A DNA stretch of 6,809 nucleotides. It comes from Patescibacteria group bacterium (GTDB taxonomy: Bacteria; Patescibacteriota; Patescibacteriia; UBA1558; GWA2-36-10). The stretch covers positions 1 through 6,809 of the forward strand of contig JAUPVE010000037.1 of assembly GCA_030917205.1 (NCBI GenBank), written 5' to 3'. The position numbers and the translations under genes were made by a program. Below are positions 1-5,254 of the stretch, one piece after another. The stretch's first letter is position 1, and each line of letters starts with the position of its first letter. The notes under the pieces were generated by a model, which ran no database searches, was not told where the DNA came from, and saw only the letters and a program-made list of their open reading frames with translations.

Positions 1-1175
1 TTGTCTTGAAAAAGCTCGGGCACCTCTTCAGCCATCATGATGTTAGCCAAGCCCTCAACAATATTGGTTTTACCAACACCTGACTGACCGACTAAAATGA
101 CGCTGGATTGATTGCTCTGAATAGTCTGGATAATATCAGCCATTTCTCTATCCCTGCCCACGCAGAGGGTCAGGCGCCCTCTTTTGGCCTGCTCTGTCAT
201 GTCCTCAGAAAAAGCATCCAAAATAGGTGTAGCAATAGCTGTATAGGCTCGGTTGATATGAGTAGTTTTCAGACGCGAGCGTGAACGATAAAGTCGATAG
301 TTATTATAAATAGTCCGATTGATAGCTAGCCAAGCTGTGACATTATCAATTTTATTTTCGTCGATATTGAAATCATAAAAGAAATTCCTGATGGCTTGTG
401 AAGACAAGACTAAACCATAAAATAAATCCACCTCGGCAATTCTATTATCTCGACGCTTGTGCATATGCATATAGGCCTGCAGTAGAGTATTTTTTAATTC
501 ATCAGTGATGGTGTCGTTATTTGGTATATTAGCACTCAGCTGAGCTAAATCATCATTGATAATTTTTTGTAAATTTTCACTACCCAAACCTAAACGAGCT
601 AAAACTAATTTTATATCTTTGTCGCCCAACAAAATAAATAGTAGGTGCCAAGCACTCACTGGAAAAATTTTACGATTGCGCGCATAGAGCCAAGCCTTGT
701 CCAATATTTCAGTGGTTTCCTTGTTCAAACTATCAGCAATATTGTGTTGGACGAAAACATTTTTATTCAGAAGTAAAGCTCGCTTTTTTTTCTCAAGTAA
801 GGCTGGAGCTGTCAGACGATAATAAAAATACATATCCAGAGCGATGAATATCCAGAGTTGGAGATTCTGCCGACCTGATACTAGCCACATTTTCAGCCAA
901 TTGAGAGGATCACCTTGGACATCTCGCCACATGAAGTATAGAAAGACTACCGTAAAAAGACCGGCAAAAATCAAGGCTATATTTATAATCAGATTGATGG
1001 TCTGCTTCAACTCCCGAACAAAGATGTGTAAATAATCAATAGGATAATCCCAATAAACTAAATCATTATTTTCAAAATAAAAATAATGGTGCCCAAAACA
1101 AGTTGAACATTTTTTGCCACTCACACTACCTTGGCCTTGGCAGGCTTCACAATTTTTAAAAATTACTTCAGCCAT
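1..1175 (-). CDS. Membrane-anchored ClpC-like AAA+ ATPase with N-terminal zinc ribbon (3' partial)
   Basis: Translating the minus strand from the ATG at 1175 gives an open frame of 391 codons that leaves the window, so the C-terminal part (rest of the first AAA+ module and any second one) is missing. Seen in order: two CxxC pairs at residues 9/12 and 23/26, a DnaJ-like zinc-ribbon pattern; a hydrophobic segment at about 59-82 and a second at about 106-120; a helical stretch at about 135-280 resembling a divergent Clp N domain; then the start of a Clp-type AAA+ module with CVGRDREM at 338-345 and the Walker A box GQSGVGKT at 363-370, followed by NIVEGLA. Clp ATPases of this kind unfold proteins for refolding or for ClpP; the membrane segments imply it works at the inner face of the membrane. 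The start overlaps the upstream membrane-protein gene by 13 nt and has no Shine-Dalgarno sequence, so translation is probably coupled. The ClpC-like class is clear; substrate and ClpP partnership are unknown. Confidence 0.87.
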   Translation of the reverse strand, partial: MAEVIFKNCEACQGQGSVSGKKCSTCFGHHYFYFENNDLVYWDYPIDYLHIFVRELKQTINLIINIALIFAGLFTVVFLYFMWRDVQGDPLNWLKMWLVSGRQNLQLWIFIALDMYFYYRLTAPALLEKKKRALLLNKNVFVQHNIADSLNKETTEILDKAWLYARNRKIFPVSAWHLLFILLGDKDIKLVLARLGLGSENLQKIINDDLAQLSANIPNNDTITDELKNTLLQAYMHMHKRRDNRIAEVDLFYGLVLSSQAIRNFFYDFNIDENKIDNVTAWLAINRTIYNNYRLYRSRSRLKTTHINRAYTAIATPILDAFSEDMTEQAKRGRLTLCVGRDREMADIIQTIQSNQSSVILVGQSGVGKTNIVEGLANIMMAEEVPELFQD

Positions 1176-1543
1176 AAGGAAGGTAAATTATAAGTAATAC
1201 CCCACAGTACTAGCACTGGGAACAATATCCAAAACACCAAAGTCAATAAATAAAAAATGACCATCACCACAAAGGTCAGGCCTTTATAAACAATCAGTAC
1301 CAAGCGCATAAAAAAACTAATAATCCTACCCTGCCTATCATACTGAGCAAACATGGGCTTAAAAAGATTTTTCAACAGCAAAGTAAAGCCGGTAAAACGA
1401 TTAGCTTCTACTAAGCCATTCCTAAAAAAACTGATAGCATTGACCAGGCCCGGACCATACCACCAGACTGGAAAATACAAAACTTCCGCAATATAATCTA
1501 GGATTAATAACTTGCTAGCTTGTTTAAATATATTCTTCGACAT
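1163..1543 (-). CDS. Small integral membrane protein co-transcribed with the Clp-like ATPase
   Basis: I do not recognise a named family. The 126-aa product has an amphipathic N-terminus, a WWYGPG motif at about 27-32, a central basic stretch (about 56-78) and a strongly hydrophobic C-terminal half (about 79-122) long enough for two closely spaced membrane helices, ending in a short basic tail. The ATG at 1543 sits only 7 nt after a TATAAT box, so the mRNA may begin at or next to the start codon. The stop lies inside the first codons of the Clp-like gene (13-nt overlap), which suggests coupled synthesis and perhaps a physical partnership with that membrane-anchored ATPase. That role is inference from position only. 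Confidence 0.75.
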   Translation of the reverse strand: MSKNIFKQASKLLILDYIAEVLYFPVWWYGPGLVNAISFFRNGLVEANRFTGFTLLLKNLFKPMFAQYDRQGRIISFFMRLVLIVYKGLTFVVMVIFYLLTLVFWILFPVLVLWGITYNLPSLWLK

Positions 1544-1550
1544 TAATTAT

Positions 1551-1579
1551 ATTATAACATTTTTTTGCTAATCAAACAA
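1551..1579 (-). promoter_or_regulatory. Extended -10 promoter for the membrane protein/Clp operon, probably leaderless
   Basis: On the minus strand a -35-like TTGTTT (1574-1579) is followed after 17 nt by TATAAT (1551-1556), which is preceded by TGT, giving the extended -10 form TGnTATAAT. Transcription should start about 1543-1545, and the ATG is at 1543. No ribosome-binding sequence fits between them. The -35 element overlaps the T-run of the preceding terminator. Confidence 0.7.
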
Positions 1580-1600
1580 AAAACCCGCGCTAAGCGCGGG
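1578..1600 (-). terminator. Rho-independent terminator of the large pilin-like gene
   Basis: A perfect 7-bp GC stem (CCCGCGC / GCGCGGG) with a 3-nt loop at 1584-1600 is followed on the minus strand by six T (1583-1578) and then GTTT. It lies 24 nt past the stop of the pilin-like gene at 1624. On the plus strand the hairpin is followed by CTTTTATAAT, so weak two-way activity is possible, but no plus-strand gene needs it. Confidence 0.88.
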
Positions 1601-1623
1601 CTTTTATAATAAAATATTAAAAA

Positions 1624-2964
1624 TTAATTATTATAATAAACTGTAATTTTTACAGAATCTATTCTAGCAAAACTATCGAATGGTTTCGAGGTAGTATATT
1701 GATATTTCTTTACCTCTACCTTAATACCTGTAATAGTAGCGCTTTCTGGAATATTAAAACCAAAAGAAGTGGCTCTTAATATATTGGAATTCATTATAAA
1801 ACTATCACTGGCAATACCAAACCCAAAATTGCTGCTGTTTATATCTGTTGCAGTCCATGTTTCACCCCATAATTGTCCTTCACCACCATAAGAAACGATA
1901 GAAGGAGAAATAGGCCAATCACCTAAACTTTTATTTTCAGCAGAGTAATTCCCATCTGCTTTAATTAATTTTACCCACCCATCATTAATTGTTCCCGAAA
2001 ACCCAATGCCATGGGCCTGAGCATATGAACTGTTATCGCTAACTATATTGGTAGGTGTGATCCAAGCGACATCAAAACCGCCTCCATCTGCTCCAGTGCC
2101 AGCATAATTTGGTCCGGCAGTATAGGCTTGCTTACAAACACCACAATCTGTGGAACAGCTTGAACAGGTTTCAGCAGCATTACAATAAGTATCACCACAG
2201 CTAACATTCATACAACTATTCAAACAGGTATCCAAATTACTACTATTACCATCATCGCACTGCTCATTCAATGTAATGGAAGATGAACAATTAGCATTAC
2301 AATATATAGACCCGCCAGATTCAACTGTAGAATTGCCACAACTTTCCGTACTTGTATCTCCGTCATCACAAACTTCTGAACCTTCTACAGTGCCATTACC
2401 ACAAACAGCTGGACAAGTCCCACAATCCTGAGTACAGGAGCTACAAGACTCACTGCTCCCACAATACCCATCACCACACATTTGTTTGCTACCAGATGTA
2501 GCTGCCAATTCATAAGTATTGCAAGGCTCTATATCATAAGAGCTACCCCGCCTGACTATATAGTAGCCTGTTTCATTGCTACTGGCGCTCAGATCGGGAT
2601 CCATCGGCATTTGTGGTAAAACACTCGATAAAGCCGAAGAAATATCCTTCTTATCAATACTAGTACCCAAAGCTGCACAAGAAAAAGTACCGGTAGTGAG
2701 GCCACCGGCTTTGACAATAGCAAACTTTTGATTTTCTGTAAGATTTTTTAACTCAGTCGGCATGACCCCACTGTCAGCCGCCAACATTTTAATAGCTTGC
2801 TCAAAAGCTTGAGCATCATTTTTTCTTTTAGCGTCATTCGTCTCACCCATCCTTTTTTGTGGCTTACTAGCCACAAAAATACCCACCGCTAAAATAGCGG
2901 CTACTGCTATCACAATAATCAATTCGACTAGTGTGAAAGCCTTCCTTTGAACATACTGGGACAT
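1624..2964 (-). CDS. Type IV pilin-like protein with Cys-rich repeats and C-terminal beta domain
   Basis: The 446-aa product begins with a type III (prepilin) signal: basic QRK, then A9 before F10-TLVE, with Glu14 at mature position 5, and a hydrophobic helix at 10-31. Cleavage by PilD-type peptidase would be after Ala9; Ala instead of the usual Gly is tolerated in the family. Residues 32-155 form the pilin body, with an MPMDP motif (119-123) and a likely disulfide C96-C148. Residues 163-277 hold 20 cysteines: two near-identical 23-residue units (162-184 and 255-277, pattern CGDxYCxxxExCSSCxxDCGxC) flank DUF4215/Myxococcus-type repeats (CGNG...EVCDDGD, EQCDDGN). Residues about 285-446 are a beta-rich domain with YGG..LWGETWTATDINSSNFG and a final ARIDSVKITVYY strand. 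It probably acts outside the cell as a pilus or pseudopilus subunit with a binding tail. The ATG at 2964 has no Shine-Dalgarno sequence. The pilin class is certain; the role of the tail is inferred. Confidence 0.9.
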   Translation of the reverse strand: MSQYVQRKAFTLVELIIVIAVAAILAVGIFVASKPQKRMGETNDAKRKNDAQAFEQAIKMLAADSGVMPTELKNLTENQKFAIVKAGGLTTGTFSCAALGTSIDKKDISSALSSVLPQMPMDPDLSASSNETGYYIVRRGSSYDIEPCNTYELAATSGSKQMCGDGYCGSSESCSSCTQDCGTCPAVCGNGTVEGSEVCDDGDTSTESCGNSTVESGGSIYCNANCSSSITLNEQCDDGNSSNLDTCLNSCMNVSCGDTYCNAAETCSSCSTDCGVCKQAYTAGPNYAGTGADGGGFDVAWITPTNIVSDNSSYAQAHGIGFSGTINDGWVKLIKADGNYSAENKSLGDWPISPSIVSYGGEGQLWGETWTATDINSSNFGFGIASDSFIMNSNILRATSFGFNIPESATITGIKVEVKKYQYTTSKPFDSFARIDSVKITVYYNN

Positions 2965-2977
2965 ATATAAAAATAAT

Positions 2978-2993
2978 TGTTAGCCCACTAACA
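2978..2993 (-). promoter_or_regulatory. Hairpin in the leader of the large pilin-like gene
   Basis: On the minus strand TGTTAG and CTAACA form a perfect 6-bp inverted repeat around the loop TGGG, ending 13 nt before the ATG at 2964. The decayed pilin copy upstream has the matching hairpin at 3156-3171 (TATTGA, loop TGGA, TTAATA). Two base pairs differ on both sides so that pairing is kept, and one differs as A-U to G-U. It may be an RNA element affecting translation or stability, or a protein-binding operator; the sequence does not decide. Confidence 0.5.
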
Positions 2994-3082
2994 GTCCCTT
3001 CCCTGATACATAATCACAATATCTTTGAATTAACACTACTACAATAGTCTAGAGGTAGATGATAATCAGAACAATGATAAAC

Positions 3083-3178
3083 TAAAGTATCAAAAAATTT
3101 ATTCAACAAGAGTAAAAACACTCCTTTGAATATCCTAATATATATAAAAAACAATTATTAATCCATCAATAGCCCGCT
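3083..3178 (-). pseudogene. Decayed start of a duplicated type IV pilin gene
   Basis: The minus strand here aligns with the leader and first codons of the intact pilin-like gene (about 2908-2997). Shared blocks include the leader hairpin, the A/T-rich TTTTTATATAT, TTCAAAGGA, and the signal-peptide codons. Read in the corresponding frame, 3128-3099 gives QRSVFTLVE and then TAA, against QRKAFTLVE in the intact gene. The aligned start codon is gone (ATATTA in place of ATGTCC), an in-frame TAG precedes QRS, and a further 1-nt loss breaks the frame after the TAA. Similarity fades beyond about 3083, and I see no pilin body, Cys repeats or other feature between about 2998 and 3080. It is therefore the stub of a tandem copy, most of which has been deleted. 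Confidence 0.75.
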
Positions 3179-3187
3179 TTTTATGAA

Positions 3188-3206
3188 GTAGAAAAGAGTT
3201 TTCTAC
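3188..3206 (-). repeat. Perfect inverted repeat downstream of the minor pilin gene
   Basis: GTAGAAAA and TTTTCTAC form an 8-bp perfect stem with a 3-nt loop, 37 nt past the stop of the minor pilin-like gene. No T-run follows on either strand, so it is a weak terminator candidate at best; it may protect the 3' end of the mRNA. Confidence 0.45.
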
Positions 3207-3242
3207 CAAAGCAGTCCAAAAAAATTTTAAAAAGCAAAAATA

Positions 3243-4046
3243 CTAACAGCCTACCATAGGATTATCACAGGGATCTATGCCATGTCCAGAACTCTCAGTA
3301 CAAGCATTTAAACAAGAGTTACAACCGGAACCGCAACCAACTGGGGCATTACAATAATACTCATCATATACCACTCCCTCTGTATAGTAGTCTGTGTTGA
3401 ATCTACAAGTAGCTCCGCCAGAATCATAATCGCAAATTTCATTTCCTTCCAGTATACCATTACCACAAGAGGCTGGAGGAACTTCTGGTGCTTCATAGGT
3501 AGGCAAAGTAGCATTAGCCACCTTGATCATATCTTTAGTGGTGTCATAAGTTTCACAGGCACCGATAGCTAAACCAACATTATTATCAGCCCTGGTGATA
3601 TAATAGCCGGTATCAGTAGTGGCAGTTTTACCTGGATCTACTGGTAAGACCGGCAAGTGTTTGCCCAAAAAATTTGGATCGTCAACAACTACACAGTCTG
3701 CGACTTGACCGTCACAACTCAAAGAAGCAGCCGTACTACAAAGAACTCTTTTTTCACCAATACCTAGACTAGCTATGGCTAAATCTGATGGCAATGTATG
3801 ATATTCTAATTGATAGTTGGCAATAGCCGAAGTGATAGCATCTAACTCGACAATACGCTGAGCATCGCGTCCTTGGCCAATCCTCTTTTCTGGATCTTCA
3901 TTGTACATGATGGTACCGACAATGATAGCCAAAACAGCTACAGTGACCACCATCTGTATCAGAGTAAAGCCCAAAAAACTTTTTTTATGCCAAAGACATT
4001 TTTTATTCATAGTGCAGTTTGAACACTTATTATTTTTACTAAACAT
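3243..4046 (-). CDS. Minor type IV pilin-like protein with Gln at position 5 and Cys-rich tail
   Basis: The 267-aa product has a type III signal KKSFLG26 before F27-TLIQM and a hydrophobic helix at about 27-47. Mature position 5 is Gln31 instead of the usual Glu, as expected of a minor or tip-type pilin. The body (48-185) carries an LPVDP motif (134-138), a GYYI strand and cysteines 103, 111, 118 and 164. The tail from 194 has ten cysteines, starting with CGNGILEGNEICD, a DUF4215/Myxococcus-like repeat also present in the next gene downstream. The ATG at 4046 gives a 26-aa leader containing CxxC plus one more Cys (8, 11, 17). An internal ATG at 4010 would give a more typical 14-aa leader; neither has a Shine-Dalgarno sequence, and 4046 is kept because it lies 23 nt from a good -10 box. 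It likely joins the large pilin-like protein in the same surface appendage. Confidence 0.86.
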   Translation of the reverse strand: MFSKNNKCSNCTMNKKCLWHKKSFLGFTLIQMVVTVAVLAIIVGTIMYNEDPEKRIGQGRDAQRIVELDAITSAIANYQLEYHTLPSDLAIASLGIGEKRVLCSTAASLSCDGQVADCVVVDDPNFLGKHLPVLPVDPGKTATTDTGYYITRADNNVGLAIGACETYDTTKDMIKVANATLPTYEAPEVPPASCGNGILEGNEICDYDSGGATCRFNTDYYTEGVVYDEYYCNAPVGCGSGCNSCLNACTESSGHGIDPCDNPMVGC

Positions 4047-4068
4047 ATAGTTTTAGTTAATTAATAAT

Positions 4069-4077
4069 ATTATACCA
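4069..4077 (-). promoter_or_regulatory. Extended -10 promoter of the minor pilin-like gene
   Basis: The minus strand reads TGGTATAAT (TGn plus a consensus -10 box at 4069-4074), so transcription should start near 4062, about 16 nt before the ATG at 4046. No convincing -35 box lies 16-18 nt upstream, which the extended -10 can make up for. The element directly abuts the T-run of the tgt terminator. Confidence 0.65.
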
Positions 4078-4104
4078 AAAAACACCCTTTCTAGCTATAG
4101 GTGT
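4077..4104 (-). terminator. Probable rho-independent terminator of the tgt unit
   Basis: On the minus strand ACACC (4104-4100) pairs with GGTGT (4086-4082) around a 13-nt loop, and the T-run TTTTTT (4082-4077) follows at once. It lies 15 nt past the tgt stop. The stem is only 5 bp, so termination may be leaky into the pilin genes. Confidence 0.6.
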
Positions 4105-4119
4105 CTTTATGATTGATAT

Positions 4120-5253
4120 TTATAACTTATTTTGCTTAATCGCTACTCTTATTTTATTCATCAGCTCTAAATAAAAATGAACATTGTTGATAGTGGCTAG
4201 CTTCATGGCTAGAGGCTCACCAGACTTGAATAGATGGTGCAAATAGGCTCTAGAATATTGCTTTAAATTAGTATTATTAATCGGCGTTTTATCAGTAGTA
4301 AACTTAGCATTATTTAAATTTATAGTTTTATACCAGCCAGAGGTTGGTCCACCTTTGGCGGAGAAGCCTTTCTTAGTGATATCGCCAGTTGTCCAGACAT
4401 AGAGCTTGCCATGTCGAGCTTCCCGAGTCGGTATGACACAGTCAAACATATCGACACCACACTTTACTGCCTCGATAATATTTTCTGGATAACCCACTCC
4501 CATCAGATACCTAGGCTTGTCAGCGGGTAATAAAGGCGCAGTAAATTTGACCATGTCATACATGATCTTATTTGATTCACCGACGGCCAAGCCTCCAATG
4601 GCGTAGCCGTCAAAATCTAAAGCTGTGATTTCTCCGGCGGAACGCTGACGCAAATCTTTTTGATCACCGCCTTGGACTATACCAAACACTAACTGCTTTT
4701 TGACTTTTTTATTTTTTTTATCAAGCTTTGATTTGTAAAGTTTAGCCTGTTCAGCCCAACGACTAGTCCTGACTAATGCATCGACTATAGCCTGACGCTC
4801 CGCTGGCAAACCAACGCACTCATCTAGTACCATCATAATATCACTACCCAAGGCTACCTGTATATCAATAACTTTTTTGGGATTCAAAATATGTTTAGCG
4901 CCATCAAGATAAGAAGTGAAAGTAATATCATCACCTTTGATCTCGCGCATTTTGGACAGGCTAAAAACCTGATAGCCACCTGAATCAGTCAGTATCGGTA
5001 AATCACAACTCATAAATTGATGTAAGTCACCAATTTTTTTAAAGACATCCAAGCCAGGGCGCAAATAATTGTGATAAGTATTGGACAAAATTATTTCTGC
5101 ACCTAGCTCTTTGACCTCAGATATTTCTAGACTCTTGATCGCCGCCTTGGTAGCAATCGGCATAAAAAATGGCGTCTGCACTTGACCATGAGCCGTGTGC
5201 AGAATACCCAAACGAGCTTTTGATTTTTTAGAATTTTTTAACAAATCAAACAT
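4120..5253 (-). CDS. tgt: tRNA-guanine transglycosylase lacking the zinc site
   Basis: Bacterial Tgt swaps guanine-34 in GUN-anticodon tRNAs (Asp, Asn, His, Tyr) for preQ1, the first tRNA-bound step of queuosine formation in the cytoplasm. Numbering from the ATG at 5253 (377 aa, close to the usual length of about 375): TPFFMPIATKA near 27-37, the general acid/base Asp90 in TDSGGYQVFSL, Cys146 in LDEC, Gln194 in GIVQGG, the base-pocket GGLAVGE (220-226, the bacterial preQ1 form) and the nucleophile Asp271 in DMFDCVIPTR. The zinc ligands (CxCxxC and a later His in E. coli) align with Ile325, Asn327, Leu330 and Asn356, so the metal site is absent although SRAYLHHL is intact. A TTG at 5265 would add four residues and overlap the upstream stop; the ATG is chosen because MFDLL matches family N-termini and lies 1 nt after the upstream TAG. 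A lysine-rich insert sits at about 174-187. The family call is secure; metal-free activity is inferred. Confidence 0.95.
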   Translation of the reverse strand: MFDLLKNSKKSKARLGILHTAHGQVQTPFFMPIATKAAIKSLEISEVKELGAEIILSNTYHNYLRPGLDVFKKIGDLHQFMSCDLPILTDSGGYQVFSLSKMREIKGDDITFTSYLDGAKHILNPKKVIDIQVALGSDIMMVLDECVGLPAERQAIVDALVRTSRWAEQAKLYKSKLDKKNKKVKKQLVFGIVQGGDQKDLRQRSAGEITALDFDGYAIGGLAVGESNKIMYDMVKFTAPLLPADKPRYLMGVGYPENIIEAVKCGVDMFDCVIPTREARHGKLYVWTTGDITKKGFSAKGGPTSGWYKTINLNNAKFTTDKTPINNTNLKQYSRAYLHHLFKSGEPLAMKLATINNVHFYLELMNKIRVAIKQNKL

Positions 5254-5254
5254 A

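Noticed and set aside
844..1035. 63-codon plus-strand open frame
   Set aside because: It is antisense to the N-terminal membrane region of the Clp-like gene and has no independent support.
2998..3082. Possible small RNA or pilin body remnant in the rest of the gap between the pilins
   Set aside because: I found no convincing promoter, terminator or alignable pilin sequence; the TTGTAG-N17-TATTGT match to a promoter is too weak.
3308..3514. 68-codon minus-strand open frame
   Set aside because: It is another frame within the Cys-rich tail of the minor pilin-like gene.
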